64,000 bases of DNA from Irpex lacteus (lineage: Eukaryota; Basidiomycota; Agaricomycetes; Polyporales; Irpicaceae): assembly GCA_001986395.2 (NCBI GenBank), contig MQVO02000014.1, positions 186,001 to 250,000 of the forward strand, given 5' to 3'. Shown in pieces: positions 1 to 13,736 of the stretch (position 1 is its first letter; each line of letters opens with the position of its first letter). A model generated the notes under the pieces. It saw only the letters and a program-made list of their open reading frames with translations, ran no database searches and was not told the origin of the DNA. A program made the position numbers and the translations under genes.

Positions 1-899
1 GCACTGGCACTGGCTGCGCGGGAACGCGGTGCTGATTGTTTTGTCGTCATGGTCAGTGGCGTCTAACTAACCCTTCTCCCGCTACTAGTAGGTGGCGTCC
101 CTACTCGCGTTGACTGATAAACGTTCCCATTTCCACTTTTCTATGGACATCCGTTACTTGCTTGTAGCCATCAAACTCTGCGCAGCCTAAAATTGATGCA
201 GTTCGGGCGTATGGCGCCGACATCACCTTTTGCGACCCCAACGCTAAAGCACGAGCAGATACGCTGGCTGCTGTGCAGGCACGGACGGGAGCGACATTCA
301 TTCCCCCTTACGATGCAGTGAACACGATATTAGGCCAAGGGACCGCCTTTTTGGAGCTTGTAAATCAGGTACCAGAGCAACTAGCTGCGGTCGTTGCGCC
401 CGTGGGCGGTGGAGGCCTCTTAGCGGGGACTGCGCTCGCTGCACATGGTACTAGTGTACGGGTATTCGGTGCTGAACCTGCCGGAGCTGCAGATTGCGCG
501 CAGGGACTTAAAGAGGGCCATCGGATTGAAGATGTTGACGCAAATACCATAGCAGATGGCCTGAGGACTCCTGTTGGTACACTAAACTTCCCCATCATAC
601 AGGACAAGGTCGAAGCCGTCATTGTCGTTTCTGATGAGGTATGTAGACATTACCAACTGTGTGGTGTTGTGCATTTGTCCCTCTGTCCGGATCTCAATTG
701 ATGTGGCATTCAGGAAATCGTGGACGCCATGAAGCTATTGTGGGAACGCCTCAAGCTCGTTGTCGAGCCTAGCGGGGCCACTGCATTCGCAGCCATCAGG
801 AGTCAAGCATTCCAGCAACTTGGAATCAAGGGCCCTGTTGGAATCATCCTGAGCGGAGGCAACATTGACTTGTCCAAACCTCTGCCGTGGGTGAAGTAG
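1..899 (+). CDS. Serine racemase / threonine dehydratase-like PLP enzyme (5' end missing)
   Basis: C-terminal part of a fold-type II PLP enzyme; the gene starts outside the window. Visible exons are 1-51, 186-638 and 714-899, all in phase 0. The tetraglycine phosphate-binding loop (VGGGGLLAG) that holds PLP is present, and so is the motif EPSGA followed by a late SGGNIDL turn and the ending PWVK. This order, and the ending close to SGGNVDL..WVK, fits eukaryotic serine racemase better than biosynthetic threonine deaminase: there is no C-terminal ACT regulatory domain. The family interconverts L- and D-serine and also dehydrates serine to pyruvate, in the cytosol. Whether this member is mainly a racemase or a dehydratase cannot be told from the sequence. 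The catalytic lysine lies upstream of the window. Confidence 0.85.
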
Positions 900-1040
900 C
901 TGTGCGGTCTAGGTGGAACTTGTTATCAGTATTTAGAAAAAAGTGTAAGATCTAGTGATGAGATCAAACTGTTAGACGCCCGATTTACGGCACAAATTCT
1001 AAGAGCTCAAGTTCGCTGTGAACCACGACGAGCTCGAGCC

Positions 1041-2916
1041 ATGGACTATAAACCAGTCGTTGTCAAGCGGCATGCAAGACCTGCACCAACAAAACACAAC
1101 GCAGAGAGTCGATATTGGCGACAATTCAAGCACCCAGTCTTCATCAAAGAATACGCTCCCGTTACCTCTGTTCATTTCTCTCCTTCAAAACCGCATCGCT
1201 ATGCAGTGACTGCCGCCACACGTGTTCAAATATATGCACCAAGAACACAGAAGGTGACAAAGACCATCTCGAGGTTCAAGGATGTTGCTAGGAGTGGGTC
1301 TATACGAGGGGACGGAAAGCTGGTGGTAGCAGGAGACGACTCTGGTCTAATCCAAGTAAGTCTTCCGTCATACATTTTTCCTAGCTAGAGCATCGCTTGA
1401 GAACAGTACGCACAGATGTAATGACAGCTGAAGCTAACGGTATCTCACCTGTTGTTTTCATCAGGTGTTCGACATTAACTCCCGAGCTATCCTAAGGACT
1501 CTGGATGCCCACAAACAACCCGTGCATGTCACGAAATTCTCTCCAGCCGACCACACACAAATACTCTCATGCTCCGACGACACAACTGTAAGACTATGGG
1601 ATGTTCCATCACAGTCAACCCTCACAACCTTCACCGATCACACCGACTATGTCCGTTCAGGCCAGGTCGCGCCATCAAATCCCAACCTCATCCTTACTGG
1701 CTCGTATGACTCTACTGTCCGGTTATTTGACGCACGAACAGGAGGATGTGAGATGGTCATGGGAGGAGATTCAGGCGAAGGAGGGGCACGGAATACAGCA
1801 CCCGTAGAACAAGTCCTCATGTTCCCCTCTGGTACGGTGGCGCTTTCATCCGCGGGCCCTATATTGCGTGTATGGGATTTGGTTGCAGGAGGAAGGTGTT
1901 TGAGGGCGCTGTCGAACCATCAGAAGACTATCACTTCATTAGCGTTCAATGGCTCCTCAAGTCGACTGTTGACGGGAGGGTTGGATCAGATGGTGAAGGT
2001 GTACGATGTCAGCACCTACAAGGTAGTGCACACCATGCGATACCCTGCTCCCATATTGTGTCTCGCTGTCTCAGTAAGTTTCTCTACTTACGAATGCCTT
2101 TTCTCGTTGATGACGAGTTCACATTTCTCAGCCCGACGAGACACACATAGCTGCAGGCATGTCGGACGGAACACTTTCTGTGCGAAGAAGACAAGCAAAG
2201 CCATCGGAGTCATCTGCTGCAGACTTCATTTCTCCAGCTGTCCTTAAGACTGGTGCATTTGAGTCTTTCCTTGGCAATCTTCCTTCTATTGGCCAAGGAC
2301 GTGTCAAGTCGAAGCAGAAGTCAAAACCTGTTGGCGACGCAGACGAGCTGAAGGTGGAGAGTAAACGGAAGAAACGTTTGCGGGAGTACGACCGATTGCT
2401 GAAAGGCTTCAGGTACTCTGCTGCTCTCGATTCTGTTCTGCGCAAGGTAAATGTTATTCACAGACTATTACGCAAGTTACTGACATCCCGAATCTTCTGT
2501 AGCAGGTACCACCGACGACTACATTCTCCCTGATACAAGAACTCATCCATCGAGATGGTCTACGGACTGCGTTGGCTGGACGTGACGATGTTCTCCTAGA
2601 ACCTATACTACGTCTTCTCCTAAAACATGTCAATGACCCACGATTTGGTGAGATGGTGTGCGACGTGTCGGGAGTGGTCATCGGTATGCACATTGCAACC
2701 TAATTCGGCGAACAATACTAACAACAAACTATAGAACTATACGCATCAGCACTTGGACAGTCACCCCTTATAGACACATTGTTCCTTCGACTACGGAAGA
2801 AGGTCTCAGAAGAGCTGCGGTTCCAGCAGGAGCTCGTCAAAGCCAAGGGCGCACTCGAGATGCTGTTGGCCTCGGCTGCCTTGACATCCGTCCAGCCACA
2901 ATCGGTACAGTCGTAA
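1041..2916 (+). CDS. UTP15: U3 snoRNP-associated WD40 protein Utp15
   Basis: Subunit of the t-UTP/UtpA part of the small-subunit processome, acting in the nucleolus in 18S pre-rRNA transcription and processing. The N-terminus (MDYKPVVVKRH, then a WRQFKHPVFIKEYAPVTSVHF-like block) is characteristic. It is followed by WD repeats ending in VRLWD, VRLFD, LRVWD and VKVYD, and then by the Utp15 C-terminal domain (KKRLREYDRLLKGFRYSAALDS and a helical tail with LIQELIHRDGLRTAL). Five or more exons can be joined in frame: the first ends near 1354 and resumes at about 1465, and a late exon starts at CAG after a TAG at about 2503. The ATG at 1041 was chosen because the conserved N-terminus begins there. 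The overlapping reading frame starting at 1018 is a shadow. It converges on the CTNNBL1 gene, with stops about 100 bp apart. Confidence 0.93.
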
Positions 2917-3012
2917 CCATATTAACGTGGCAAACACACCGAAAAGTAATGTACAGTCGTATATCAAGTATATTTACCCTATCCGTTGTGAGGTTGTAGA
3001 CGGTGCAGTTAG

Positions 3013-5459
3013 CTAGCATGCATCCAGGAAAGCGATGAGATGTTGTAAAATCTCTTTTTGTGCCATCTCTCCTTCTTTCTGAGCGGAATCGTCCTCGTCG
3101 ACGTTGTCTCGGTATACTTGAAGGGTCTTGACGATATCTTTGAACGATTTGTTCTTACGGTTGAGCATTTGTCGTAGGTGGGCAAGAATCTACACGTTAC
3201 TGTTAGTTTCAGTGGCTTGAATGTTGTCAGGATGGGACATACGCCATCGTCTTCCATCGCTATCCATGCGAGAATATAGTCGACGGTTTGTAGGGTGAAG
3301 AGACCACCATCTAATCTCCGGAGATACCACAAATCTTCCATCTCCTGATCTACCTTCTCTCCTTCTTCCTCGAGATCCTATGTGCTGCGTTAGTTTACTG
3401 CTTTCCAATCCTATCAGCCGTCACGTACACGCTTCTCTGTCGCAATCTCTTTCTCGACTTCTTGTAGCCGTCCCTGAGCAGCATCTCGAATCTCGAGAAG
3501 TTTGTCCGCCTTCTCGTAGGTGTTCTCGACGAACTTGGCCAACAGCCGTATCCGCGCGACGGACTCTGACGCAAGGTTGGTGAATAACGATGACACTATG
3601 CCCAAAGTATGTGAGATGTCTTCGGTCTGCGTCGGATTCTTCTTAGAAGCCTACAAACGGTGTAAGTTAAGGATTACAGCCCAGGCATATTGTTTTGTAC
3701 CTTGCCCATGAAGGTCGAGAAGAGACTCTTGAGTCCAAGAGCTTCCACGAAAGTCTCACAACATGCAGTACCTGCCGGTCCTGACATAGAGTAATCGAGA
3801 ACCTTGATAGCTCTTGACCGTGATTGTTTCTTCTCCCTGACGACGAATGGTTAATGGAGCAAAGGAGTAAACGGAAGATAAACGAACTTAAGCATCAAGA
3901 CCATGAGATCGATGCCCTCACTATCCAGGAACAGCTTCTTGATCTCCGGTTCACCCAGCGCAGAGCACAGAGTGTCGAAGGTATTCTCCATGAATTCTGT
4001 CTCGTCAGGGTCCACTGGGTCCCGTCTGCGGTATTGCTATCCTGGCTCATGAGTTGAATGGGTTCGCTCACGACACGGAGCATGATTGAACGCTACTTAC
4101 CGAAAGAACTTGCAATATCGATTCAACACCGTTGAGCTTACTGAGGGCAAGTCGGTTGTCGCGGCTATTTTGTAGGAGGATGGAGAGCAATTCAGCGGCA
4201 TAACCTCTGTTCTCGTCGTGTTTCTTAGACTGGATACGCGTGAGAAGCCATTCCAAAATAGTGGTTTTCGAGACAAGTTGTACGGAGAGCTCGGAGTTGA
4301 AACCAACGAGATTCTCGAAGATGCCTGCAGAACGTATGTCAGACCAGACAGCTACGAAATATGACAGCAGCGAATACGTGCCAAGTATGTGAAAGACTCC
4401 TTGTCTGTCGGATTCCTCAGCTTCGTTCAGCCGTTTGAGATTGTCCACCAGTAGCTCTAAAATCGAATTCGCGAGCTAAATAGAGGGCGAAGTGAGCTTT
4501 CTAGGCATGACACAGAAACGCATACAGACCCACCAAGCCCTCTATGAGAGTCTTGAGTGCCTCTTCCCTGCTGCCCTCTTCTTCCTCGTCATCATCTGCC
4601 TCATTACCGACATCTTCGTCCGTCAGTTCGTTGATGACCTCAACAACGTCAATAACGATATCTGCGTTCTCGTGACTTAAGAGGCCAATAAGCCGTTCAA
4701 TTGCGCCAGACTTTACGAGTTCGGGATAAGCGATGATGGGTGCTTGCGCGAGAGGCAGGAGGGCTTTCAAGGAGAGGTCGAGGTCCGCTTCCGAGTCAAT
4801 GAACCTATCAACGGTCAGTTAGTAACATGCATGTGTGAAACACAGCAGGGATACGTACTTGGTAGGATCGTCCGGGTACTTAGATCGTTGGTCTTGATTC
4901 TTGTTCACGGCTCTCTCGAATCGTAATAGTAGCCTTCTCACTGACGTGATGTTCATTTCTTCTAGCTGTAGGGAATGAGGTCGCGTCAAAAGTTAAACTC
5001 ACACTACAACTCACATCTTCCCGTACACCATCCTCGGCGTCCTTGTCGAATATGTTCAATATCTCCTTCTGGTCTTTTGACAGGCCACCACCAAAGAAGC
5101 GTCCTTCTTCATCCTCCTCAACGAAGTAGTCCGCGTCTCCACCAGGTGCAAAGTCCAAATCCCTTTCGTTCTCCATTTCCACGTCCTCATCTTCAACTGT
5201 GGCTACGCGTGACTGCCGCTTGCTGGGTGTACCACTTGACGGGTCAGAAGCTGCAGGAGCGGCAGGGACTGGAAAAGAGGAGGAATCCATTTTCATTTTC
5301 TTCAACATTTCCGGTGTTGGGTTGTCTGGCATGCGTCTCTTGTTGCCTCCTCCAGGTAGCTTTGGTACCTAAGAGCCCAATGCAATGAATGCAACTCTAA
5401 GGTGAACGGAGTCGGTTTCTTGTATAGTCACATACCTTGAACAACTTATCAATATCCAT
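3013..5459 (-). CDS. CTNNBL1: Beta-catenin-like protein 1 (CTNNBL1) homologue, armadillo-type splicing factor
   Basis: Spliceosome-associated armadillo-repeat protein; in animals it binds the Prp19/CDC5L complex in the nucleus. Translation starts MDIDKLFKVPK at 5459, the usual N-terminus of the family, with the first intron after codon 8. An acidic and serine-rich linker (VEDEDVEMENE, then DYFVEEDEEGRFFGGG) leads to the conserved block around DPTKFIDSEADLDLSLKALL. The helical repeats follow, including GAIERLIGLLSHENADI, ILEWLLTRIQSKKHDENRGY and YRRRDPVDPDETEFMEN. The C-terminal helical region ends ..ILQHLIAFLDAC. The gene has about ten short introns. The total is close to the roughly 560 residues of animal CTNNBL1. 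No break was seen. Confidence 0.93.
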
Positions 5460-7152
5460 GATTAACTTCTATTTGTTTAGTGAACGTCGCTGCTGAGTGG
5501 TAGAGGCGAGCGTGGCAGGCTATGGCTGTTATGGCACACGTCTAAGTCGTCGACGGAGGCGCTGGCGGCCAACAAACTCTTCTCACAACCACGACCATCA
5601 TAATCATGACTTTACACTACCTCATAGAAGTATGTCGGAATTGCATCGAGATTTCTCAAATACAGCTTCTGCGCATAGACCACACGAAGAGATCGTGGCA
5701 CACAGGTCATACCTCGCGGCTTTCCATCCAATAGATTTTGAAGCGAATCCTAATTCATACGTGAATAAGGAGGATATAATGACTTCACGCGTGAAGCTTG
5801 CGCGGACCACAGATGAGGATAACATTTTGCGACAGGAGGGAAGTTTACCACGAGTGTAGCTGGCGGTATGTACTATTTCGCAGTCTTCGTGTTGCTTCGT
5901 GCTGTTGATTTACCCCAACTTTCCCGTGCTCAGAAGATCTAGACACCCCCGCAGTCTTGAATCTATCCCACACATTACAGTATTCCTGCATCACGGTGAT
6001 ACTGACACGGAAGTAGTGTATATCTTGTCAAGTCAACGACCAAGTTCTATCTATCACGTAAAATGCGCTCTCGACGGGGACTCGTTCAGAGCCATGGCAA
6101 GCAGTATTTGATTATGCGCAGGGCTCTCGGCGCAATCGCCGTTGGACAACTTCCTTGTTGCTATCAGGATGGTATGGCGAATGGCACTACGGCGAGGCCA
6201 CGACCTTCGTCTCGACCACATGTTACAGCATTCGTTTCTATACCCCGTCGTGTATCAGACTTCCGTAACATATACCGCTGTCTAAGATCTTCGAAACCAC
6301 TTCGGTCTGCTCATCTTTTCCCGTTCTTTGCGAACTCATCGTGAATCTTTTAGGGTTTGGGTCCTGACGTTCTGACTTGCTCAGGATGTTCAAGCGCGAA
6401 GGACCCTTTCATAACCGATCGAAGTATTCCATGGAAGTGCAAGGCAGGCACTTGGGAGATTATCTTTTATTATATTATATGTGGCTGATCAACACCTTTC
6501 TATCTTAGTTCACGGTTGTTGACCACACGTTTCATCCAACCTACAGCCACAATACGAATGGCATCTACGTATCGTGTGTTGGTTTTGCAGTTGTTGCAGA
6601 TCGTTGCAGACGTGTCCTTCCATTCATGCCATTTAGCCGGATGTAGTATAGCATTCGCAATACGCCCCCAGAGTTGATTGCGATCTTTTGTTCATTTCTC
6701 TCTCTCGGACCTATCCAGATGGAGCCAAAGCGTCCAAAGGTCTCAAGCATCGACGTCTGGACATTAGCGACTCAAGGTACGTGGCAACGATGATAGAAGG
6801 TTGACAATGACTGACCGCAACAACCCATCATGATGTCTATCCATGCAGACTTCTCAGACCTCGTATTCACATTCAACTGCAAGGCTCTAGCCATGTTTGC
6901 CTTATCTTACCCGGTGCTGCATAACTTCGAAGCGCCCGAAAGGCACAAGAATATGCTCTCTACGCTTCGCTCGCAATGCTACCAGGACCGCCCTTGATTT
7001 CAATCGGGCTTGGTCGTGCACGCCGAAACTTCTACAACCGCCTACTGAAGTGTGGCGGACAGAAGTGTGGTATAAGAATACGGAGGATGTGAGCATTGTG
7101 ATCACTCAAAATACCCCAGCAAACTCGTAAAACCTCACCGCTACTTATCACT
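5460..7152. other. Intergenic region with only weak short open frames
   Basis: This holds 1.7 kb between the CTNNBL1 start and the GMC oxidoreductase start. The best open frame is 5632-5859 (+), 75 codons from an ATG (MSELHRDF.. ..EGSLPRV), with no recognisable family or introns. A second possibility is an ATG at about 6720 (MEPKRPKVSSIDVWTLATQ) ending at a GT donor, with a downstream segment DFSDLVFTFNCKALAMFALS. I could not join these into a convincing gene. Promoter elements for both flanking genes presumably lie here, but I see no clear TATA box. Confidence 0.3.
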
Positions 7153-10100
7153 ATGGTCAACGCTCTAGAAGAGGTCGCTAACCAGTCTTTCGACTACATC
7201 GTCGTCGGTACGTTCTCCCGCTCCATTTAGGCGACGACTGGCTGTTTACTCATCACACTAATAGGTGGAGGAACGGCCGGCCTTGTCCTCGCCGCTCGTC
7301 TGACTGAGGATCCCAACGTGACCGTTGCGGTCTTGGAGGGTGGCGATGCCAACCTCGATGACCCTACCATTCGTCAGTATGGGTTTTCTATACTTTAGAG
7401 TTTGCCTCACGCACATGCACATCTAGTGCGGACTGGAGTATACGCAGGCGGCTTCATGAACCCCAAGTATGATTGGGCGCACATGACTGTGAGAGCTTCG
7501 TGTCTCCGCTAGACGATAGAGTATTCAGTGATTTTTGCAGACCAAACAAAAATTGCTCGCAGAGCGCTCCGTTCACCTGGCCCGGTATGTTCTGATGTGA
7601 TTGTCCAAGTATCATGTGCTGATCGTGACGTAGTGGTCGTGGCTTGGGAGGGTCGAGTGGCATGAACTTCAACGTGTGGCAACGTCCCCCTGCTGAGGAG
7701 CTTAACGGTATGTGCCAATGTTATAGTAGAAGGAGGTTGGTCGATGGCTCATGAATCGATTGCAGACTGGGAACGTCTCGGTAACCCAGGATGGAACTGG
7801 GAGAATGTTCACAAGTACATCAAGAAGGCTGAAAAGTACGTCCCTTTGTTGCTATGATGCTACGATGTCTTATAGATGTCTGCAGCTTCGTTGAACCTCC
7901 TGCTGAAGTTCAGGCTGCTTTGAACATCCCGACCAACTACGATGTCGGCCGCGGTGGTACGTAATTCCTGCGGCTGGCACAAAGCCAAACTCATTGTGAT
8001 GTTTTCAGGGCCTCTACCGATTTCTTTCCCACTTACTGCCACCGAACTCGAGAAGCACTTGCAGCAAGTACGTAGATTGCCATCTTTTTATTCCGAAAAA
8101 TATTGATCCGTACTTTCCCCAGGCGTTGGTGGACGTCGGCATTCCACGTGCTACGGACCCTGTAAGTTTTGTCCCTCTAATGATTCGCATTTGTGGCGCA
8201 GTAACTGACGCTAGTTCACTTACAGTATGGCGGCAAGGTGACTACATCTATCTGCCCTTTGATTATTGTTACTGAATCTTACCCATAGCCGAGTGGTGCA
8301 TACTACTCCTTGGTCACATACGATCCTTCCAACTACAGCCGATCTTACTCTGCTCCGGTACGTTCACAACACAGCCTCAGCCAACTCCGTTGCTAAGAAT
8401 ATTTCAGTCCTACTATATCCCCAACAGGAGCAGACCCAATCTCAAGGTTCTTGACGCTGCACGTGTAGACCGTGTCGTGACCGAAAAGGCTGCTAACGGA
8501 AATCTCTTCGCAACTAGCGTCGAGTTCACACGTGGGGACAAGACATACTCCGTTAAGGCAAACAAAGAGGTTCTCCTTTCTGCTGGGTACGTCGACATCT
8601 ATTCTGACGGGGGAACTGTATTTACGACGAAATTTGTCTTTTAACAGCGGATTGTCGAGCTCTGTCATCTTGGAGCGTTCCGGTATCGGAAGGAAGGATA
8701 TCCTGGAGAAGGCAGGCGTCCCTCTGAAGCTTGAACTCCCCGGTGTCGGAGAGAACTTGCAAGAACATATCGTTGGTGTGACTGCTTATGGTGAGCGAGA
8801 GAACGTAGCGTTTCTTCGTGGTTTCATCTCACGATTTCGTAGAACTCAAGGACGGTCTCCCATGGCCAACTTACGACATGTCGCGTGATGCGACCACGAT
8901 GGACGAGCAACTTGAGCTATAGTACGTATCGCTCCGTTCTTTCGCCATGGCACGACTCTAAACCTCCGATCGGATAGCAAACAAGGCAAAGGTTCCTTCG
9001 CCTTGGGTATCATGAACGTTGCTTTCACTCCCGTGGAAAATGTGACACCTAAGGTTGACGCTCTCTACCGCAAGGCCAAGGACTACATTGCTAGCCTGGA
9101 CAAGAGCACTATCGCACCTGGTTTGCTCGAGCAATATGACATTCAGCTTGAGAGGCTGCGTTCGGGTAGCCCCAAATCTGGTCCTGGATGCGAGTTCATC
9201 ATCACTCCCGGTCTGATTGTCGCCCCTGGTAAGTGTCACAATATGTGTTACGAATCGTTCCTAATACAGCATTTATTAGGTCCAATGCCTCCTGGCAAGA
9301 AGTACCTCGGTGTGGCTCCTGGTCTGAACCATCAGTTCTCTCGGGGCACGATCGTAAGCATTCTGAGCGCATACGATAATCGGAAGACTGATGTAGCCTT
9401 TGTAGCATGTCATTTCCAATGATCCCAACGTGTTGCCCGAGATCGACCCTCACTACTTTGAACATGGCGTTGGCACGTATTCGATCCTTTCACACAGCTG
9501 CACCCATAATAACATGTTCTCGATATCAACAGATCTTGATATCTTCGTCGAGATGGTTAAGCTGGCTCGCAAGATTGCGCAGAGCCCTTCGCTCAAGGAT
9601 CTCGTTGGTCAGTATGACTACATTCCCACTTGGCGTATAATCTAACGTTCGCCCTCAGCACACGAGATTGCGCCAGGCCCTGCCGCCGAGACGGACGAGC
9701 AAATTGCTGGTACGTGGATATGTCACACCAGCGGACGTTATAAGTCTAACAGGTCTTGGGCGTAGGTTTCCTGAAGCAGACTTTCTCTACTACTTGGCGT
9801 GAGTGCATCCACTGCTCATTTGACAAAGCCCAGAGTCTGACATGACACATTCAGACACTGCCGGCACCTGCTCTCTGTTGCCGAGGGAGAAGAACGGCGT
9901 CGTTGACACTCATTTGAAGGTAGAATGGCAGGAATACATTCTACCAGCGTTTTCTCATACCCTGTCGTTTTCAGGTGTACGGTACCGACAACATCCGTGT
10001 GGTCGACATGTCGATCATCCCTCTTCACTTCGCCGCCCATCCTCAAGGTAAGCAGAAGCGTGATTGTGTGTCAACTGGTGACTGATCCTCTTCATCATAT

Positions 10101-10227
10101 GTAGCTGTTGTCTACGGCATCGCGGAAATGGGTATGTGTATAGTATGCTTTATCACTGCTGTATAATACTGACAGATCCTTCTCTACTGCAGCCGCTGAC
10201 ATTATCAAGGGCAACCTCAAGATCTGA
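7153..10227 (+). CDS. GMC-family FAD oxidoreductase (aryl-alcohol/glucose oxidase type)
   Basis: Flavoprotein of the glucose-methanol-choline superfamily (AA3), which oxidises alcohols or sugars and passes electrons to O2 or quinones. The Rossmann motif is [14 protein letters not shown] at residues 18-31, split by the first intron. The first GMC signature is [13 protein letters not shown] and the second is [16 protein letters not shown], which has serine where proline is usual. The C-terminal catalytic pair is visible as HTAGTC and, about 45 residues later, the His in [11 protein letters not shown]. The gene is extremely intron-rich: many exons are only 15-60 nt, so the exact joins in the middle are uncertain. 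The start [19 protein letters not shown] has no signal peptide, which suggests an intracellular enzyme. The total is about 600 residues. The substrate cannot be inferred. Confidence 0.88.
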
Positions 10228-12092
10228 AACCACCGTACGCTGATAATGTATATAGTAACCGAATTAGCTATGACCGTAAGCTGTATTGAGGATGTCTTTG
10301 CTTGTATGAAACGAAACCCCTGGAATATTATACCCTCTCATGTTGTCCGTTTGTGTGCGCAATCTCAGCGTGTCATTGTGTGATCATATCGGATACGTAA
10401 TGTCTGATAATGTCGCGACCATGTCGATTGGAGGAGTTTTGAGGTTGCACAGCACTTCCGCTTCCTGATAGAGCTTGTGACCAGTTGCCACCGCGTTTCG
10501 GGCAGAAGTGCATTTACCCCCTGCCTGCTTCCTTTGATCGCAGCGAAGTCTGTCCCAAACTTTTCAGCTCATCATCCTATGTTAATGCATAACGCTGGAG
10601 AAGATGAGATGAACTCGTGTATCTCGGCGCTGAATGTAAGAATTTTCAAGGTCATGGCTGACGTACATCGAAGAAGAATCTTTGCCCTATTCACATCGGT
10701 GAGTAAGTTAAGATAGTGCTAATGAAGTCAAATGGTCCAAGTTGATATAAAGCTGGAACGGTGCCTCGTCTCCGTCACTCGGCAAGTCGTCTATGCCAGC
10801 GGGAGTCAATGTTGCTTGAAGAGCATGAGTCCCATCAGAGAAGAGCTGTCTACGGCCACTGGTATGGTACCACTACCTCTGCGGCATGTAGTCACCTACG
10901 CGCGGGAGAAGTAAGCTTGAACTGCGTAGAAGAACCTTGATAAATGCTTCTCGGACCATTAACGCTGCCTTGAGTATTGACGGCGATGGATATGTTGGCT
11001 GGGTAGGTAGTAGAATCAGCATTTGCCAGGTTCAATAGCAACAAATGAGGGCGTATCCGAACCACTGCCAATTTGCCTACGAACACACTGGCACATAGGA
11101 CTCAACCCCCCGCCATCATCCAATCACACGTCAATAATGTATTCAGATAAGTAAGGAAGCAAAGAAATTTGCTATGTCAAACCTGCCAATCATGATGAGC
11201 ACCTGAACAAAACGGTGGGATTGGCGCAAGATCAGCGTCTTGTTCTTTCACAGGCTCTTCGTGCGCTGTTCAATGCATCACCTGAAACGCTACTGGATCT
11301 GCTTAAACTTCATATACAGGATGGCAGTTCAGAAAGTATCACCGTAGAGAAGACTCGCTCGGTTTTCCGTCCGTGGAGCATCATTCTACTTGAGGGGTGC
11401 TCCTCACGAGCCGGTACTAAGTACCATGTCCTTGAACCTTGTTCCGCGCTTGGAATGGGAGATATCTGTGACACTCGGGCAGCCGTCGTGTCTCCGAGCC
11501 TGGGCAAGACCGGGTGATTATCGAAAGGTCCGCAGCCTTTCGGTTGGAGGCACACAGTCAATATGACGGCCGTCTGGATAGGCAGCTGACTTAGGGGAGC
11601 AATCCGTCTGCAGCCTCGGAAAGTTATTGTTACTATTCCCTCGATGTTGTAGACAGGCCCAATGCCAACTTTATATCAGATGATACTACTCACTTGTCAG
11701 ACATGAATGAACGACGAAGTGGTGTTTATGTATTCCATGGTTCACCAGTGTGCCGTCGCCCCCGCTCGGAAATTCCGGCACTTAGTGTTCCCGCCATGGC
11801 AATGGACCAGCGCAAACCGTCATCACAGCTTGCAAAGCACCATCATCTTCGCGAGGCGATGATGTATTGCTTCTGCCACTTATGTCACCAGATAAGTGCA
11901 TCTGCGCTCATACTATAAGCAGAAGACGATCCGTCCACCCCGCTCTCACCGCGTTTTCCATCACCTCACTGTCTAGACTGTCTATCGTGTACAACGCTGG
12001 GTACCTTTCACAACGCTCGACATGTCTTCGCTGTCGACAGAAGTGTAAGCGGAATCCCAAACTGTGTGAAGGAGCTGTGATTTGCAACTCAC
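10228..12092. other. Long intergenic region without a supported gene
   Basis: This is 1.9 kb between the GMC oxidoreductase and the first DUF6534 gene. The longest open frame (11215-11517, +) begins with GTG rather than ATG, has no family resemblance that I recognise and does not extend through splice sites. It looks like ordinary spacer with the upstream region of the DUF6534 gene. No repeats or transposon ends were noticed. Confidence 0.4.
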
Positions 12093-13736
12093 ATGGTCTC
12101 ACCGGCTAGATGGGCACCAATTTTTGTCGGTACTATCTTTAACGTTATGCTGTACGGTATCATGATCCTACAAACCTACCTGTATTTTACCATATACAAA
12201 GGGTAAGTAATAGTTTCCTGCACATCAATTATTCTAACTCACGCGTGTCAACGAAACGACTTCTAGAGATCACATTTGGATGAAAGCCTATGTAAATCCC
12301 GGCATTCTGATACGGTCAGCATTCGCTGACGCATTCCGCACTTTCTGATCATAGGTGGCCCTGTTGTTCGTATGCGACTCTATAAACTGTGCGTTTGATA
12401 TAGCTTTGGTATACATACCTTTCATACAGCAGTTCGGTGCGTCGGAGGAATCCCGCCCATACGATTCAGTCGGGCTCACATCGGTTTCCAGGAAATCAGA
12501 ATGCACTAGCAAACGCAACTTGGTGTAAGTGTAGCTCCAAAACGGTCCGCAGAAGTATCATCTGACACTTGAGTAGTATCAGCAGCAGGTGGGGTATCCC
12601 GTTTGCAGTGCTCGTACCACGCTGACAACCTGTGTCATCTCTCAAGACCCTGCAATGACCGTGAGTGGGATGATCGTGCTTTCAGACAAAACTTCGCCTC
12701 ACCTATGCTCAGGGTATCATCGCATGCTTTGTGCAGCTCTTCTTCGCTTGGAGAATCAAGGTTCTCACCGGAAGTTGGCCCCTTGTCCTTGTGATCACGG
12801 CCTTTTCAATCACCCAGATGTGTAAGCCCCCCTCCAAAAGCCCCGTGGCAGATATCTCATGCAATTTTCTGCAGTCGGAGGCCTGGGCACTGGTATTGGC
12901 ATGCGAACGTACGTGGAAGAGATTGAGGATGAAACTTACCAAGTATTAAGAATATTGGCAGGGTTCCTGAGTATACTCAGTTCCAAAGGCTCCAAGTTAT
13001 CGTTATAGTTTGGTTGGCTGCCTCTGCATTGACTGATATGATAATCACCGTATCCCTGGTCGGGTATCTCGTGAGTTGTTTTCAACCTCGCGCTAGAACA
13101 AAAGAAATTGATGCGGAGGAATCAAGAGGATGCACAGAACTGGATTTGCCAGCACTGATGACGCGATTAATCGTATTATTCGTCGTATGTGTTCCGCACT
13201 ACATCTCAGGGTTGTATTATAGCATTGACTTACCTTTATAGTGACGGTGCAGACAGGGATGGTGACAGCAGTCTGTGCCGTTGTGGATCTAATCTGTTTC
13301 CTAGTGACGGTAAGTACCCTACTTCTTGCACAGCAATACGAAGCTTACTAAGGCGCACCTTAGCCCAATGGCCTACATCTCGCCTTCAACATTCCCCTCT
13401 CAAAGTTATATACAAACTCATTGATGTCGAGTCTAAATTCTCGGGCAGGCTGGGGTTACGACCATACATCCTCGCACAAGGCCCAGGAGCGTTTCGGCCC
13501 AGCGAACAGTCGATTTACCTTCCGCAGTGATGTCGGTCACGGAGGCCACTCTCGTGCTGCTTCGAAGGTACGGCAATGAATTTACCCTAGAGTAGTGAAA
13601 ATTCATATGGGTTTTACAGGATCTTCATCGGGTAGTGATAGACATTGAGACTATCGAAATGACTGACCATGAGGACAACAACTCCACTCTTTCGAAGATG
13701 CCACGTGCGTCTTCTGAACCTGGCCTGGCCGTCTAG
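12093..13736 (+). CDS. DUF6534 seven-helix membrane protein, copy A
   Basis: Basidiomycete-specific integral membrane protein of unknown function. The N-terminus MVSPARWAPIFVGTIFNVMLYG starts the first hydrophobic helix, then ILQTYLYFTIYKG. Later helices include VALLFVCDSINCAFDIALVY and LFFAWRIKVLTGSWPLVLVI. The diagnostic region HRTGFASTDDAINRIIR precedes TVQTGMVTAVCAVVDLICF and PNGLHLAFNIPLSKLYTNS. Exon joins were set by alignment with copy B, and every intron position matches, including tiny exons that read NALANATW and DPAMT. This shows the gene is intact even though single open frames are short. The C-terminal tail is polar, with VVIDIETIEMTDHED near the end. Expression and ligand are unknown. 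Confidence 0.8.

Noticed and set aside
11215..11517. 100-codon plus-strand open frame
   Set aside because: Starts with GTG, no family, no introns in a genome where most genes have several.
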